64,000 nt of DNA from Rhizobacter sp. OV335. Its GTDB lineage: Bacteria > Pseudomonadota > Gammaproteobacteria > Burkholderiales > Burkholderiaceae_C. Below, one piece after another: positions 18,304 to 29,414 of this stretch. Position numbers and translations under genes: made by a program. How positions within the stretch are numbered: position 1 is the stretch's first letter; each line of letters opens with the position of its first letter. The notes below the pieces were generated by a model that was given only the letters and a program-made list of their open reading frames with translations, had not been told where the DNA came from and did not search any database. Where the stretch lies: assembly GCF_900142965.1 (NCBI RefSeq), contig NZ_FRCQ01000001.1, positions 310,001 to 374,000 on the forward strand, read 5' to 3'.

Positions 18304-19422
18304 ATGAGTGAAGCGCTGAAGAACGCCCGCCGCATCGTCGTCAAGGTCGGCTCCAGCCTCGTGACGAACGAAGGCCGGGGTGTCGATGCCGAAGCGGTCG
18401 GCAACTGGTGCCGGCAGATGGCGCACATCGCGGGCCAGGGCCGCGAGATCGTGATGGTCTCGAGCGGCGCGATCGCCGAAGGCATGAAGCGCCTCGGCTG
18501 GGCGGCGCGCCCGAAGGCAATCCATGAACTGCAGGCCGCCGCCGCGGTCGGGCAGATGGGCCTGGCGCAGATCTACGAGACCCAGCTGCGGGCCTACGGC
18601 ATGGGCAGCGCGCAGGTGCTGCTGACGCATGCCGATCTGGCCGACCGGGAGCGCTACCTGAACGCACGCTCGACGCTGCTGACGCTGCTGCGCCTGCGCG
18701 TCGTGCCGGTCATCAACGAGAACGACACCGTCGTCAATGACGAGATCAAGTTCGGCGACAACGACACGCTGGGTGCGCTGGTGGCCAACCTCATCGAGGC
18801 GGACGCGCTGGTGATCCTCACCGACCAGAAGGGCCTGTACTCGGCCGATCCGCGCAAGGACGAATCAGCAATCTTCATCCACGAAGCGCAGGCCGGGGCG
18901 CCCGAACTGGAGCGCATGGCCGGCGGTGCCGGTTCCAGCCTCGGCCGCGGCGGCATGATCACGAAGATCCTGGCGGCCAAGCGGGCGGCCCGCAGCGGCG
19001 CCTCGACCGTCATCGCCTGGGGCCGCGAGCCCGACGTGCTGATGCGCCTGGTGCAGGGCGAGGCGATCGGCACCGCGCTCAACGCGCCGACGCAGAAGAT
19101 GGCCGCGCGCAAGCAATGGATGGCCGATCACCTGCAGTTGCGTGGCGCTGTCGTGATCGACGACGGTGCGGTCGCGAAGTTGCGCGATGACGGCAAGAGC
19201 CTGCTGCCGATCGGCATGGTCGAGGTGCATGGCGAGTTCGCGCGTGGCGATGTGATCGCGGTGCGCTCTGGAGCGGGCCTCGAGATCGCCCGTGGCCTGG
19301 CGAACTATTCGAGTTCGGAGGCGCGCCTGATCGCGCGCAAGCCGTCGAGCGAATTCGAGCGGCTGCTCGGTTTCACCGGCGAGCCGGAGATGATCCACCG
19401 CGACAACCTGGTGCTCGGCTGA
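18304..19422 (+). CDS. proB: Glutamate 5-kinase
   Basis: First enzyme of proline synthesis, 372 residues. The N-terminal amino-acid kinase domain begins [27 protein letters not shown] and the [11 protein letters not shown] segment are family motifs. A C-terminal PUA domain (about residues 278-360) is present, so it is the long form. I chose the ATG at 18304 over an in-frame GTG three codons earlier. It starts 18 bases after obgE. Feedback inhibition by proline is expected from the family. Confidence 0.96.
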   Translation: MSEALKNARRIVVKVGSSLVTNEGRGVDAEAVGNWCRQMAHIAGQGREIVMVSSGAIAEGMKRLGWAARPKAIHELQAAAAVGQMGLAQIYETQLRAYGMGSAQVLLTHADLADRERYLNARSTLLTLLRLRVVPVINENDTVVNDEIKFGDNDTLGALVANLIEADALVILTDQKGLYSADPRKDESAIFIHEAQAGAPELERMAGGAGSSLGRGGMITKILAAKRAARSGASTVIAWGREPDVLMRLVQGEAIGTALNAPTQKMAARKQWMADHLQLRGAVVIDDGAVAKLRDDGKSLLPIGMVEVHGEFARGDVIAVRSGAGLEIARGLANYSSSEARLIARKPSSEFERLLGFTGEPEMIHRDNLVLG

Positions 19423-19425
19423 GGC

Positions 19426-20025
19426 TCAGTCCTTCGGCGCGCCGGGTTCCTCGTCGAGCGCCTGCGGTTCGGTCGCTGGCCGCGATTCCTCGAATCCGTC
19501 GTCACGGTGATGCGGGCGCATGCCCGAGCGCAGGTAGCGGTTGTGGTGGTTCCCGCGCGGCAGGAAGCGCGCGAGTTCGGTCAGCGCCATCTGGTAGACG
19601 TCGCGCTTGAACTCGATCACGACCTCGAGCGGCACCCAGTACTCGTTCCAGCGCCAGGCATCGAACTCCGGGTGGTCGGTGGCGCGCAGGTTCATGTCGG
19701 TGTCGCGGCCGACCAGTTGCAGCAGGAACCAGATCTGCTTCTGCCCGCGGTAGTGGCCGCGGGCATCGCGCCGGATGAAATGGTCGGGCACTTCATAGCG
19801 CAGCCAGTCACGCGTGCGCGCGATGATGCGAACATGGTCCGACGTCAGCCCCACCTCCTCGTGAAGCTCGCGGAACATCGCCTGCTCGGGCGTCTCGCCG
19901 TATTTGATGCCCCCTTGCGGGAACTGCCAGGAGTGGGTCCGGATCCGTTTGCCCCAGAAAACCTGGTTCTTCGTATTGAGCAGGATGATGCCGACGTTGG
20001 GTCTGAACCCTTCTCGGTCGAGCAT
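19426..20025 (-). CDS. rppH: RNA pyrophosphohydrolase RppH
   Basis: Nudix hydrolase that converts 5'-triphosphate ends of mRNA to monophosphate and so starts decay. The protein has 199 residues. The Nudix box [20 protein letters not shown] lies near residues 34-53. The ATG at 20025 has GAGG seven bases upstream; a TTG four codons earlier is less likely. The C-terminal tail after about residue 160 is charged and probably disordered. It is convergent with proB (3-base gap) and divergent from proS. Confidence 0.95.
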   Translation of the reverse strand: MLDREGFRPNVGIILLNTKNQVFWGKRIRTHSWQFPQGGIKYGETPEQAMFRELHEEVGLTSDHVRIIARTRDWLRYEVPDHFIRRDARGHYRGQKQIWFLLQLVGRDTDMNLRATDHPEFDAWRWNEYWVPLEVVIEFKRDVYQMALTELARFLPRGNHHNRYLRSGMRPHHRDDGFEESRPATEPQALDEEPGAPKD

Positions 20026-20054
20026 AATCAACCTCAAATTCCTTAGTTGAATTC

Positions 20055-20082
20055 ATTATTGCACCGGCATGACGGGAATCAA
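20055..20082 (-). promoter_or_regulatory. Probable sigma-70 promoter of rppH
   Basis: On the minus strand, TTGATT (20082-20077), a 16-base spacer ending in TGC, and AATAAT (20060-20055). This gives an extended -10 promoter about 30 bases upstream of the rppH ATG, with the Shine-Dalgarno sequence between them. Confidence 0.55.
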
Positions 20083-20159
20083 CCCCGTGGCTTTCCCTCA
20101 AGCCTTGCCGACTGCTGTTTTCTTCAGCGTTCTTTTTCGGCGTTCTCCCCCGCATCCCC

Positions 20160-21905
20160 ATGAAAGCCTCCCAGTTCTTCGTCTCGACCCTCAAGGAAGC
20201 GCCCGCCGACGCGGAAGTCATGAGCCACAAGCTGATGCTGCGTGCGGGCTTCATCAAGCGCCTGGGCGCGGGCATCTACACCTACATGCCGATGGGGCTG
20301 CGGGTGATCCGCAAGGTCGAGGGCATCATCCGCGAAGAGATGAACCGGGCTGGTGGCATCGAGCTGCTGATGCCGGTCGTGCAACCGGCCGAGCTGTGGC
20401 AGGAAACAGGGCGCTTCCAGAAGATGGGGCCGGAGCTGCTGCGGGTGAAGGATCGGCACGACCGCGACTTCATCATCCAGCCGACCTCTGAAGAGGTCAT
20501 CACCGACATCGCGCGCCAGGAGCTGCGCAGCTACCGGGCGCTGCCGAAGAATTTCTATCACATCCAGACCAAGTTCCGCGACGAGCGCCGCCCGCGCTTC
20601 GGCGTGATGCGCGGGCGCGAGTTCACGATGAAGGACGCCTACTCCTTCGACCGCGACCTCGAATCCGCACGCAAGAGCTACCAGGCGATGTTCGATGCCT
20701 ACGTGCGCATCTTCGAGCGCCTGGGCCTGCAGTTCCGCGCGGTCGCTGCCGACACCGGCGCGATCGGCGGCGAGGTCTCGCAGGAATTCCAGGTCATCGC
20801 CGACACCGGCGAAGACGCGCTGGTCTACTGCCCGACCTCCGACTTCGCCGCCAACATCGAACTTGCCGAAGCGCTGCCCGCCATCGCGCAGCGCGCTGCT
20901 GCCAGCGCCGCCCTCCAGCGCACGCCCACGCCCAAGGCCAGCACCTGCGCCGATGTGGCGGCGCTGCTCGGCGTGCCGCTGCAGACCACGGTGAAATCGC
21001 TGGTGCTCGCCACCGACGAGAAAGACGACGCCGGCGACCTGAAGCAGACGACGATCTGGCTGCTGCTGGTGCGCGGCGATCACTCGCTGAACGAGGTCAA
21101 GGCCGGCAAGCTGCCGGGCCTGAAGGAAGGCTACCGCTTCGCCACGGTGTCGGAGATCGAGGACCACTTCGGCTGCAAGCCCGGGTTCCTCGGCCCCATC
21201 GGCCTGCGCAAGCCGGTGAAGATCGTCGCCGACCGCACGGTCGCCAACATGAGCGATTTCATCTGCGGCGGCAACGAGCCCGACGTGCACCTCACCGGCG
21301 TCAACTGGGGCCGCGACCTGCCCGAACCCGACCTGGTGGCCGACATCCGCAACGTGCTCGAGGGCGACGCGTCGCCCGACGGCAAGGGCGTGCTGGCGAT
21401 CCAGCGCGGCATCGAGGTCGGCCACGTGTTCCTGCTCGGCACGAACTACACGAAGGCGATGAACGCCACCTACCTCGACGAGTCCGGCAAGCCGCAGCTG
21501 ATGATGATGGGCTGCTACGGCATCGGCGTCACCCGCATCCTGGGCGCCGCGATCGAGCAGCGCCACGATGAGCGCGGCATGCTGTGGCCGACCGCGATCG
21601 CGCCGTTCAGCGTCGTGATCTGCCCGATCGGCTACGACCGTTCGGCCGAGGTGCAAGCCGCCGCCGACGCGCTGCACGACCAACTGGAAGCGCTCGGCAT
21701 CGACGTGATGCTCGACAACCGCGGCGAACGCCCGGGCGCGATGTTCGCCGACTGGGAACTGATCGGCGTGCCGCACCGCGTGGTGCTGTCCGACCGCGGC
21801 CTGAAGGAAGGCAAGGTCGAGTACCAGGGCCGCGCCGACGCGCAGGCCACGGCGGTGCCCGCCGCCGAGGTGCTCGAATTCGTGAAGGCGAAGCTGGCGC
21901 CATGA
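20160..21905 (+). CDS. proS: Prolyl-tRNA synthetase (bacterial type)
   Basis: Class II synthetase of 581 residues, the long bacterial type with an editing (YbaK-like) insertion at about residues 230-390. Class II motifs are recognisable: motif 2 [17 protein letters not shown] and motif 3 [13 protein letters not shown]. It charges tRNA-Pro, one copy of which lies at 15048-15124. The start is the only ATG upstream of the conserved [12 protein letters not shown]. Its stop overlaps the transglycosylase start (ATGA). Confidence 0.97.
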   Translation: MKASQFFVSTLKEAPADAEVMSHKLMLRAGFIKRLGAGIYTYMPMGLRVIRKVEGIIREEMNRAGGIELLMPVVQPAELWQETGRFQKMGPELLRVKDRHDRDFIIQPTSEEVITDIARQELRSYRALPKNFYHIQTKFRDERRPRFGVMRGREFTMKDAYSFDRDLESARKSYQAMFDAYVRIFERLGLQFRAVAADTGAIGGEVSQEFQVIADTGEDALVYCPTSDFAANIELAEALPAIAQRAAASAALQRTPTPKASTCADVAALLGVPLQTTVKSLVLATDEKDDAGDLKQTTIWLLLVRGDHSLNEVKAGKLPGLKEGYRFATVSEIEDHFGCKPGFLGPIGLRKPVKIVADRTVANMSDFICGGNEPDVHLTGVNWGRDLPEPDLVADIRNVLEGDASPDGKGVLAIQRGIEVGHVFLLGTNYTKAMNATYLDESGKPQLMMMGCYGIGVTRILGAAIEQRHDERGMLWPTAIAPFSVVICPIGYDRSAEVQAAADALHDQLEALGIDVMLDNRGERPGAMFADWELIGVPHRVVLSDRGLKEGKVEYQGRADAQATAVPAAEVLEFVKAKLAP

Positions 21906-22561
21906 CCGCCGAGTGGCCCGCGGCGGCTCCCCGCGTGGAGGGAGCCGTGCGGCGGCGATGGCTGCTGGCTGCCGCGGCCGCCCCGTGGCTCGCCCTGCCG
22001 ATGCGCGAGGCCCGGGCGGGCGCACAGGTCGAAGAGCCGCTGGCCGATGCGGTGCGCGGCGCCTTGGCGGCCGCCATCGCGAACAGCGCGCCGCCGAAAC
22101 CTGTTTTCGTCAGCACCGACGCCCGCCTGGCCTACCTGCGCTGGCTCGGCGAGATGAGCACGCGCCTGAAGAAGCGCAAGGCCGAGCACGTCACGCGCAT
22201 CGAGTTCCTCGACACGCTGTGGTACGAGAGCACGCGCGCCGGGCTGGAGCCGGCGCTGATGCTGGGCCTGGTGCAGGTGGAGAGCGGTTTCCGCAAGTAC
22301 GCGATCAGCAGCGTCGGTGCGCGCGGCTACATGCAGGTGATGCCGTTCTGGGCCCGGGTGATCGGCAACGGTGACGTGAGCCGGCTGTTCCACATGCAGA
22401 CCAACCTGCGCTTCGGCTGCGTGATCATGCGGCACTACCTCGACGTCGAGCGCGGCGACCTGTACATGGCGCTGGGCCGCTACAACGGCAGCCGAGGCAA
22501 GCCGGAGTATCCGAACCTGGTGTTCGGCGCCAAGAAATACTGGGACTACAAACCCGGCTGA
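21902..22561 (+). CDS. Lytic transglycosylase (SLT domain)
   Basis: Peptidoglycan-cleaving enzyme of 219 residues with a signal peptide ([17 protein letters not shown], residues 17-33). The catalytic glutamate is Glu127 in VQVESGF, followed by the SLT motifs [10 protein letters not shown] and LGRYNGSRG. Its family position next to proS is common in this order. The start overlaps the proS stop by four bases, so translation is probably coupled. The exact subfamily was not determined. Confidence 0.9.
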   Translation: MTAEWPAAAPRVEGAVRRRWLLAAAAAPWLALPMREARAGAQVEEPLADAVRGALAAAIANSAPPKPVFVSTDARLAYLRWLGEMSTRLKKRKAEHVTRIEFLDTLWYESTRAGLEPALMLGLVQVESGFRKYAISSVGARGYMQVMPFWARVIGNGDVSRLFHMQTNLRFGCVIMRHYLDVERGDLYMALGRYNGSRGKPEYPNLVFGAKKYWDYKPG

Positions 22562-22573
22562 TCGAGGGATCGT

Positions 22574-23143
22574 TCAGAGGCCGGTCCACGGCCGGGGTGC
22601 TGCGGCATCGACCCCCAGCAGCGACAGCACCCGCTCCACGGTCTCGTTCACCAGCTCGTCGATCGTCGTCGGCCGGTGATAGAACGCCGGCAGCGGCGGG
22701 AAGATCACGCCGCCCATCTCGGTCACCGCGGTCATGTTGCGCAGGTGCGCCAGGTTGAAGGGCGTCTCGCGCACCATCAGCACGAGGCGGCGGCGCTCCT
22801 TCAGCGTCACGTCGGCGGCGCGGGCCAGCAGGCTGTCGGAGAAGCCGTGCGCCACCGCGGCGAGCGTCTTCATCGAGCATGGCGCGATCACCATCGCCGA
22901 ACTCGGGAACGAGCCGCTCGCGATCGCGGCACCGATGTCGGCCGGGTTGTAGGCGGTGTGGGCCAGCGCTTCGAGTTCGCGCCGGTCGAGGCCGAGCTCG
23001 TGGTGCACGTTCAGCACGCCGGCCGAGCTCGCCACCAGGTGGGTCTCGCAGCCGATCGTCTTCAGGCGCTCGAGCAGCCGCACGGCATAGACCGCGCCGC
23101 TGGCGCCGGTCACGCCGACGACGATGCGCTGCGGCACGGTCAC
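22574..23143 (-). CDS. ubiX: Flavin prenyltransferase UbiX
   Basis: Makes the prenylated FMN cofactor used by UbiD-type decarboxylases in ubiquinone synthesis. The protein has 189 residues. The flavoprotein fold begins IVVGVTGASGAVYAVRLLE; VIAPCSMKTLAAVAHG and VMVRETPFN are family motifs. The start is a GTG at 23143, five bases after grxD; an in-frame GTG at 23137 is also possible. No ubiD is in the window. Confidence 0.93.
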   Translation of the reverse strand: MTVPQRIVVGVTGASGAVYAVRLLERLKTIGCETHLVASSAGVLNVHHELGLDRRELEALAHTAYNPADIGAAIASGSFPSSAMVIAPCSMKTLAAVAHGFSDSLLARAADVTLKERRRLVLMVRETPFNLAHLRNMTAVTEMGGVIFPPLPAFYHRPTTIDELVNETVERVLSLLGVDAAAPRPWTGL

Positions 23144-23148
23144 GCGGT

Positions 23149-23466
23149 TCAGACTTTGGCGCCCAGCACCTGCTGCAGCTCGCCCGCCTGGTACATCTCC
23201 ATCATGATGTCCGAGCCGCCGACGAACTCGCCGTTCACGTAGAGCTGCGGGATGGTCGGCCAGTTCGCGTAGTCCTTGATGCCCTGGCGCACGCCCTCGT
23301 CCTCGAGGACGTTGACGGTCTTCAGGTCGGTCACGCCGCAGGCCTTCAGCACCTGCACCGCGCGGCCGGAGAAACCGCACATCGGAAATTGCGCCGTCCC
23401 CTTCATGAACAGAACCACGCGGTTCTGCTTGACGAGGTCATCGATGCGTTGCTGTACGTCGCTCAT
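23149..23466 (-). CDS. grxD: Monothiol glutaredoxin, Grx4 family
   Basis: Glutaredoxin of 105 residues with the monothiol active site CGFS at residues 30-33. The family binds a bridging [2Fe-2S] cluster with glutathione and takes part in iron-sulfur trafficking. The LKTVNVLEDEGVRQGIKDYANWPTIPQLY region is typical. It lies directly upstream of ubiX in the same direction. Confidence 0.95.
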   Translation of the reverse strand: MSDVQQRIDDLVKQNRVVLFMKGTAQFPMCGFSGRAVQVLKACGVTDLKTVNVLEDEGVRQGIKDYANWPTIPQLYVNGEFVGGSDIMMEMYQAGELQQVLGAKV

Positions 23467-23589
23467 GGTCTGGCGCCGGCGGGCCCGGCAAAGTTCAGGG
23501 TGGAAGGACCGACGTTATACGGCAAACCGCAGGCCGCCCGTGCCGGCGGTCGGCATGCCCCCGGGAGAAATGCGACTTCGCAGCCCCGG

Positions 23590-24168
23590 TCAGAACGAGT
23601 ACGACACGCCGAGCTGCAGCACCGGCTGCAGGCGCAGTTCGCGCACCTGGTCGTCCAGGCTCTGGCCGAGGCTGCGTCCGAAGCGGCCGGCCAGCACGCC
23701 GACGTCGGCGGAGAAGCCCCAGCCTCCCTTGACCGACAGGCCGGTGTAGCCGATGCCGACGTAGGGCGAGGTGGCGCTGTCGGTGCTGCCGTCGGGCGGG
23801 GTGGGACTCGTGCGGCGGTCGATGCTGAACTGGGCGCCGCTGCCGGGGCCGCTCCAGGGCGACGAGCGCGGCCCGAACAGCACGCCGCTGGTGGCACGCA
23901 GCCCGCCGGCCGGGGCGCCCTGGCTGAAGGCCGGCATCAGGTAGTAGTCGGCCATCAGGCTCAGGCTGCTGAGCTTCAGGCTGGTGGAGTCGAAGCCGGG
24001 GGTTTCGCTGCGCAGGCCGGGGCTGGTGCTGGCGGTGCCCAGGCTCATGCGGCCTTGCAGCTTGCGCCATCCCAGCCCGTTGCCGCCGGCGTCGAGGGCC
24101 ATCGCAGCCTGTGCGCCGACGAGCGCCAGGGCGCCCGCGACGATCCACTTCCACCTTGGGTTCCACAT
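23590..24168 (-). CDS. Putative outer-membrane beta-barrel protein
   Basis: Unnamed exported protein of 192 residues. A Sec signal peptide ends near residue 24 (ALALVGAQAAMA). The rest alternates hydrophobic and polar residues in strand-like stretches and ends in LQLGVSYSF, a C-terminal phenylalanine typical of outer-membrane barrels inserted by BamA. Strand-like pieces such as YVGIGYTGLSVKGGWGFSADVG support a small 8-strand barrel. I cannot name the family; it resembles the OmpW/OprF-size class only in form. It is set in a run of minus-strand housekeeping genes. Confidence 0.8.
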   Translation of the reverse strand: MWNPRWKWIVAGALALVGAQAAMALDAGGNGLGWRKLQGRMSLGTASTSPGLRSETPGFDSTSLKLSSLSLMADYYLMPAFSQGAPAGGLRATSGVLFGPRSSPWSGPGSGAQFSIDRRTSPTPPDGSTDSATSPYVGIGYTGLSVKGGWGFSADVGVLAGRFGRSLGQSLDDQVRELRLQPVLQLGVSYSF

Positions 24169-24324
24169 GGCGACCTCTCCTTGCGACGGGTGTGACGGGA
24201 GACGAACCTGCGGCCCGCTGAAGGCCTCGAGACCATGCTACGCCGGCCGCGCCGCGTTGGGGGCCGACACCCCGTGACCCAGTGGCAACAGTCGTCAGCG
24301 CGTGCAGTCGTGCCAGTAACAAAC

Positions 24325-25170
24325 TCAGCGCGTGGCTTGCCGCCAACGGCCGCCGGTGCAGCGCTCGTTGCCGCCCAGGTCGCGCCGGGTGCCCACCTGG
24401 TGCAGGCCGGCTGCGGCCAGCAAGGCCTGCACGTCGCGGGCCTGGTCGTGGCCATGCTCCAGCAAGAGCCAGCTTCCGTCGCGCAAGTGGGCACTGGCAC
24501 CAGCGACGATTTCGCGCAGCGAATCCAGGCCGTCGCCGTCCGGGGTCAGCGCCAGCAGGGGCTCGTGCTGCAGCGCATCGAGGTGGTGGTCGTCGCCCGC
24601 GATGTAGGGCGGGTTGCTGACGACCAGGTCGAAGTGCCGGCCCGCGACCGGCGTCCACCAGTGGCCTGGCAGCAACGCGAGCGCCAGGCCGAGGGTGCCG
24701 GCATTGGCTTCGGCGACCGCCAGTGCCTCGGGGCTGGCGTCGACGGCGGTCAGGTCCGCGCGCGGGCACCGGTGCTTGAGCGCGAGCGCGATCGCACCGG
24801 AGCCGGTGCCCAGGTCGAGTACCCGTGGCGCGGCCGTGCCGGCGAGTTCGGTGGCGAGCAACTCCAGTGCCCAGTCGACCAGCGTCTCGGTGTCGGGCCG
24901 CGGCACCAGCACGGCGGGTGAGACCTGCAGCGTCAGGCCATGGAAATCCTGGCGGCCCAGCAGGTAGGCGACCGGCTCACCGGCGCTGCGGCGCGCGACG
25001 AGCGCGTCGAAGTGCTCGGCCTGCCCAGGCGCCAGCGCATCGTCGCCATGGGCGATCAGCCAGCTGCGCTCGCGGCCGAGCACCGCGCCGAGCAGCAACT
25101 GCGCGTCGAGCCGGTCCAGCCCCGCACCACGTGCGCCGGCGAGCGCGCCATCGACGGTGGAGGCGCTCAC
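24325..25170 (-). CDS. prmC: Release factor glutamine methyltransferase PrmC
   Basis: N5-methylates the GGQ glutamine of release factors, 281 residues. The SAM-binding motif is [15 protein letters not shown] and the substrate motif is VSNPPYI. The GTG start overlaps the prfA stop (GTGA), coupling it to its own substrate gene, a widely conserved pair. The N-terminal helical domain is about 80 residues long. Confidence 0.95.
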   Translation of the reverse strand: MSASTVDGALAGARGAGLDRLDAQLLLGAVLGRERSWLIAHGDDALAPGQAEHFDALVARRSAGEPVAYLLGRQDFHGLTLQVSPAVLVPRPDTETLVDWALELLATELAGTAAPRVLDLGTGSGAIALALKHRCPRADLTAVDASPEALAVAEANAGTLGLALALLPGHWWTPVAGRHFDLVVSNPPYIAGDDHHLDALQHEPLLALTPDGDGLDSLREIVAGASAHLRDGSWLLLEHGHDQARDVQALLAAAGLHQVGTRRDLGGNERCTGGRWRQATR

Positions 25171-26252
25171 GCGCCGCGCCCTTCCAGCTCGGCCAGCTGC
25201 TCCGCGGCACTGGCGGCCTGCAAGGCGGCCACCACGTCGTCGAGCTCGCCCTCCATCACCGACTGCAGCTTGTAGAGCGTCAGGTTGATGCGGTGATCGG
25301 TCAGCCGCCCTTGCGGAAAGTTGTAGGTGCGGATGCGGTCGCTGCGGTCGCCGCTGCCGATCAGTCCCTTGCGCGTGGCCGCTTCCTTGGCGGCACGCTC
25401 GCTGCGGTCCTTCTCGCGCAGCCGTGCGGCCAGCACCGCCAGCGCCTTGGCCTTGTTGCGGTGCTGCGAGCGGTCGTCCTGGCATTCGGCGACCAGCCCG
25501 GTCGGCAGGTGGGTGATGCGGATCGCGCTGTCGGTCTTGTTGACGTGCTGGCCACCCGCGCCGCTGGCGCGGAAGGTGTCGATGCGCAGGTCGGCGGGGT
25601 TCAGCTGGATCTCCTCGGCCTCGTCGGGCTCCGGCATCGCCGCGACGGTGCAGGCGCTGGTGTGGATGCGCCCCTGCGTCTCGGTCTGCGGCACGCGCTG
25701 CACGCGGTGGCCGCCCGATTCGAACTTCAGCCGGGCATACACATCGTCGCCGTCGACGCGCAGCACCACTTCCTTGTAGCCGCCGAGGTCGGACATGCTC
25801 TCGGACATCAGCTCGGTGCGCCAGCCGCAGCGCTCCGCGTAGCGGGTGTACATGCGCAGGAGGTCGGCCGCGAACAGCGCCGATTCGTCGCCGCCGGTGC
25901 CGGCGCGGATCTCGAGGAAGGCGTTGCGGCCGTCGTCCGGATCGCGCGGCAGCAGCGCGGTCTGCAGTTCGTTCTGCAGCCGCTCGAGATCGCTCTCGGC
26001 GCCGGTGATCTCCTCGCGTGCCATCTCGGCGAGGTCGGCGTCGCCCAGCATGTCGCGCGCGGCCAGCAGGTCGCGCTCGCGCTGCTGGTAGCGGCGAAAG
26101 CGCTGCACCACGCTGTCGACCTCGGCGTGCTCGCGGGTCAGGCCGCGGAAGCGGTTCATGTCGCTGACCACCGATGGGTCGGCGAGCGTCGCGTCGAGTT
26201 CGCTCAGCCGCATCGCGAGGCGTTCGAACTGCTGGCGGAGGGTGTCTTTCAT
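25167..26252 (-). CDS. prfA: Peptide chain release factor 1
   Basis: RF1, 361 residues, terminates translation at UAA and UAG. The stop-codon recognition motif PxT is PQT, in [10 protein letters not shown]. The catalytic GGQ is in [12 protein letters not shown]. Both are at normal positions. It is followed by prmC, with hemA upstream in the same direction. Confidence 0.97.
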   Translation of the reverse strand: MKDTLRQQFERLAMRLSELDATLADPSVVSDMNRFRGLTREHAEVDSVVQRFRRYQQRERDLLAARDMLGDADLAEMAREEITGAESDLERLQNELQTALLPRDPDDGRNAFLEIRAGTGGDESALFAADLLRMYTRYAERCGWRTELMSESMSDLGGYKEVVLRVDGDDVYARLKFESGGHRVQRVPQTETQGRIHTSACTVAAMPEPDEAEEIQLNPADLRIDTFRASGAGGQHVNKTDSAIRITHLPTGLVAECQDDRSQHRNKAKALAVLAARLREKDRSERAAKEAATRKGLIGSGDRSDRIRTYNFPQGRLTDHRINLTLYKLQSVMEGELDDVVAALQAASAAEQLAELEGRGA

Positions 26253-26347
26253 CGGGGCTCCGGAAAAGTTTCGCGGAGCCGGCGCGCGGCCGAAGCCGCA
26301 ACAGGATGCGCCCGCCCCGCCGTCATGCGGCGGACGACGGCGCGTCG

Positions 26348-27640
26348 CTAGTGGTGGCCGTCGCCCGGCTTGCGGGGGGCACCGCGCAGGAACAGGCGGG
26401 ACACCGTCTGCGCGAGCGCAGCGCGCTGTTCGCCGTCAGCTGCATGCAGTTCGGCCAGCGTGCCGTGCAGCATCTTCTGGGTCAGGCCGCGGGTCAGCGC
26501 ATCGAGCACCACATCGAGGTCCTCGCCCTTCGCGAGCATCTTGCGGGCACGCGCGATCTCGGCGGCGCGCCAGTCGTCGGCCTGCGCGTTCAGCGCCTGG
26601 ATCAGCGGCACCGTGCCGCGCTGGTCGAGCCAGTGCACGAAGCTCTGCACGCCGCTCTCGATGATGACCTCGGCCTGCTCGACCGCGGCCTGGCGCTTCT
26701 CGCCGGCCGTCTGCACCAGCGCCGACAGGTCGTCGACGGTGTAGAGGTAGACGTCGTTCAGCCGGGACACCTCGGGTTCGATGTCGCGCGGCACGGCCAG
26801 GTCGACCATGAACATCGGCCGGTGCTTGCGCGCCTTCAGCGCGCGCTCGACGGCGCCCAGGCCGATGATCGGCAGCGAACTGGCGGTGCACGAGATGACG
26901 GCATCGAATTCGCCGAGCCGGGCCGGCAGGTCGGACAGGCGGATCGCCTCGGCACCGAAGCGGCCGGCCAGCTTCTCGCCGCGCTCGAGCGTGCGGTTGG
27001 CGACCGCCATCGCGCGCGGCGCCCGGGCCGCGAAGTGCGTGGCGACCAGCTCGATCATCTCGCCGGCGCCGACGAACAGCACCTTGGTCTCGCGCAGGTC
27101 CTCGAACAGCTGCGAGGCCAGGCGCACCGCGGCGGCGGCCATGCTGATCGAGTGCGAGCCGATCTCGGTGGAGCTGCGCACGTCTTTCGCGACCGCGAAC
27201 GAGCGCTGGAACATCTGGTGCAGCGTCGTGCCCAGCGTGCCGGCGCTGCTGGCCTCGCGCACCGCCTGCTTCATCTGGCCGAGGATCTGCGGCTCGCCCA
27301 GCACCATCGAATCGAGGCCGCTGGCCACGCGGAAGGCATGGCGCGCCGCGGCGCCGCCTTCCAGCACGTAGGCGTGGTCCATGAAGTGCTGGCTCGCCAC
27401 GCCACCCAGGCCGGCCAGCCAGTCGATGGCCGGGCGCACCAGCGCCGGTTCGGCCGCGCAATACAGCTCGGTGCGGTTGCAGGTCGACAGGATCGCGGCT
27501 TCGGGGCTGCCGCTCGGGCGCGTGACCCGTTCGCGAAACCCCTGGAGGGTGGGCGCCAACTGCTCGAGCGTGAACGCAAAACGGCCCCGCAAATCCAGCG
27601 GAGCCGTCGTGTGGTTCAGACCGAGGGCGAAAACACTCAT
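26348..27640 (-). CDS. hemA: Glutamyl-tRNA reductase
   Basis: First enzyme of the C5 route to 5-aminolevulinate and heme, 430 residues. The N-terminal [15 protein letters not shown] is the family start. The catalytic cysteine is in STCNRTELY, near residue 50, and the NADPH-binding [12 protein letters not shown] follows. The start codon lies only six bases after a perfect TATAAT, with no Shine-Dalgarno sequence, suggesting a leaderless transcript. prfA and prmC follow in the same direction. Confidence 0.96.
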   Translation of the reverse strand: MSVFALGLNHTTAPLDLRGRFAFTLEQLAPTLQGFRERVTRPSGSPEAAILSTCNRTELYCAAEPALVRPAIDWLAGLGGVASQHFMDHAYVLEGGAAARHAFRVASGLDSMVLGEPQILGQMKQAVREASSAGTLGTTLHQMFQRSFAVAKDVRSSTEIGSHSISMAAAAVRLASQLFEDLRETKVLFVGAGEMIELVATHFAARAPRAMAVANRTLERGEKLAGRFGAEAIRLSDLPARLGEFDAVISCTASSLPIIGLGAVERALKARKHRPMFMVDLAVPRDIEPEVSRLNDVYLYTVDDLSALVQTAGEKRQAAVEQAEVIIESGVQSFVHWLDQRGTVPLIQALNAQADDWRAAEIARARKMLAKGEDLDVVLDALTRGLTQKMLHGTLAELHAADGEQRAALAQTVSRLFLRGAPRKPGDGHH

Positions 27641-27646
27641 CTGCAG

Positions 27647-27652
27647 ATTATA
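27647..27652 (-). promoter_or_regulatory. -10 element of hemA, implying a leaderless mRNA
   Basis: TATAAT on the minus strand (27652-27647) in an AT-rich island. Six bases (CTGCAG) separate it from the hemA ATG, so transcription would start at or within a base of the A of ATG. No good -35 hexamer is visible at 16-18 bases. Confidence 0.5.
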
Positions 27653-27770
27653 AAATTTGCCGCGCTGTCGGGCGTTTGCTGATGCTCAAGACCGTCATAG
27701 CCGCTGACGATTCGTCACAATGTAGCGGTTTGGCGGCAACTTCCGGGCCAGCTTTTGCGAGAACCAGTCG

Positions 27771-28052
27771 ATGGGACCTTTGGACGCACTGTGGCATTTG
27801 TTGAATTTCCTCGGCCCCGCCTTCGGCGTCACCGGCATCGCGTCGGCGATGGTCAAGCTGTTGTGGCGCCGTGAACTGGCCGGCGTCCGCTGGGCCCGGC
27901 TGTGGCTGTGGTCGGCCGGTGTCGCCAGCGTGGTGACCATCGTCGGGCTGGCCTGGCTGGGGCGCGACGGCAAGATGGCGACCTACGGCGCGATGGTCGC
28001 CGGCTGTGCGCTGACGCTCTGGTGGGCCGGCTTCGGCCCCGGCCGGCGCTAG
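27771..28052 (+). CDS. Small hypothetical inner-membrane protein
   Basis: Unnamed protein of 93 residues with probably three hydrophobic segments, at about residues 10-30, 43-63 and 68-86. The first charged loop [15 protein letters not shown] would lie in the cytoplasm. It is divergent from hemA and convergent with miaB, overlapping the miaB end by four bases. I recognise no family. Codon use matches the neighbours, which supports a real gene. Confidence 0.7.
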   Translation: MGPLDALWHLLNFLGPAFGVTGIASAMVKLLWRRELAGVRWARLWLWSAGVASVVTIVGLAWLGRDGKMATYGAMVAGCALTLWWAGFGPGRR

Positions 28053-29407
28053 GCCACCACCGCTTCCTCCAGCGTCACCACCTCGCCCCGCAGCGAATGC
28101 GGGTACGCCAGCGTGATGTTCACGTCGATCATCTGCCCGACCAGCCGTGCCGGCCCGGCGAAGTTGACGATGCGGTTGCACTCGGTGCGGCCCATCAGCT
28201 CGTTCGCATCCTTGCGCGACGGCCCTTCGACCAGGATGCGCTGCACCGTGCCGACACGCGACAGCCCGATGCGGCGCTGGTTGTCCTCGATCGTCGCCTG
28301 CAGGTGCTGCAGCCGCGCCAGCTTGGTCTCGTGCGGCGTGTTGTCGGCCAGTGCCGCGGCCGGCGTGCCGGGCCGCGGGCTGTAGATGAAGCTGAAGCTC
28401 GAATCGAAGCCGACGTCGTCGATCAGCTTCATCATCTTCGTGAAATCGTCCTCGGTCTCGCCGGGGAAGCCGACGATGAAGTCGCTCGACAGGCTGATGT
28501 CCGGACGCACCGCGCGCAGCTTGCGGATCGTGCTCTTGTACTCGAGCACCGTGTAGCCGCGCTTCATCGCCATCAGGATGCGGTCGCTGCCGTGCTGCAC
28601 CGGCAGGTGCAAGTGGTTGACGAGCTGCGGCACGCGGCCATACACCTCGACCAGCCGGTTCGTGAACTCGTTCGGGTGGCTGGTGGTGTAGCGGATGCGC
28701 TGGATGCCGGGGATCGCGGCCACGTACTCGATCAGCAACGCGAAGTCGGCGATCTCGGCGGTGCCGCCCATCGCGCCGCGGTAGGCATTGACGTTCTGGC
28801 CCAGCAGCGTCACTTCCTTGACGCCTTGGTCGGCCAGTCCGGCCACCTCGACCAGCACGTCGTCGAACGGTCGCGAGACCTCTTCGCCGCGGGTGTACGG
28901 CACCACGCAGTAGCTGCAGTACTTCGAGCAGCCTTCCATGATCGACACGAAGGCCGTCGCGCCGTCGACCCGCGCCGGCGGCAGGTGGTCGAACTTCTCG
29001 ATCTCGGGGAAGCTGATGTCGACCTGCGGGCGCTGCTGACGCTGGCGCTGCTTCAGCAGCTCGGGCAGGCGGTGCAGCGTCTGCGGGCCGAACACCACGT
29101 CGACATAGGGTGCGCGCTCGATGATGGCCGCGCCTTCCTGGCTGGCCACGCAGCCGCCGACGCCGATCATCACGCCCTTGGCCTTCAGGTGCTTGACGCG
29201 GCCGAGGTCGCTGAACACTTTCTCCTGCGCCTTCTCGCGCACCGAGCAGGTGTTGAACAGGATCAGGTCGGCCTGCTCGGGGTCCTGCGTCGGCTCGTAG
29301 CCTTCGGCCGCGTGCATGACGTCGGACATCTTGTCCGAGTCGTATTCGTTCATCTGGCAGCCGAAGGTCTTGATGTAGACCTTCTTGGTGCGTTGTTCTT
29401 CCATCAT
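28049..29407 (-). CDS. miaB: tRNA-2-methylthio-N6-dimethylallyladenosine synthase MiaB
   Basis: Radical-SAM methylthiotransferase of 452 residues acting on A37 of tRNAs that read UNN codons. The N-terminal UPF0004 domain begins [15 protein letters not shown] with its auxiliary-cluster cysteines. The radical-SAM cysteines are in GCSKYCSYC, near residue 155. A TRAM domain ends the protein. Full family length. The start is one of two adjacent ATGs. Confidence 0.96.
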   Translation of the reverse strand: MMEEQRTKKVYIKTFGCQMNEYDSDKMSDVMHAAEGYEPTQDPEQADLILFNTCSVREKAQEKVFSDLGRVKHLKAKGVMIGVGGCVASQEGAAIIERAPYVDVVFGPQTLHRLPELLKQRQRQQRPQVDISFPEIEKFDHLPPARVDGATAFVSIMEGCSKYCSYCVVPYTRGEEVSRPFDDVLVEVAGLADQGVKEVTLLGQNVNAYRGAMGGTAEIADFALLIEYVAAIPGIQRIRYTTSHPNEFTNRLVEVYGRVPQLVNHLHLPVQHGSDRILMAMKRGYTVLEYKSTIRKLRAVRPDISLSSDFIVGFPGETEDDFTKMMKLIDDVGFDSSFSFIYSPRPGTPAAALADNTPHETKLARLQHLQATIEDNQRRIGLSRVGTVQRILVEGPSRKDANELMGRTECNRIVNFAGPARLVGQMIDVNITLAYPHSLRGEVVTLEEAVVA

Positions 29408-29414
29408 GGCCTCG

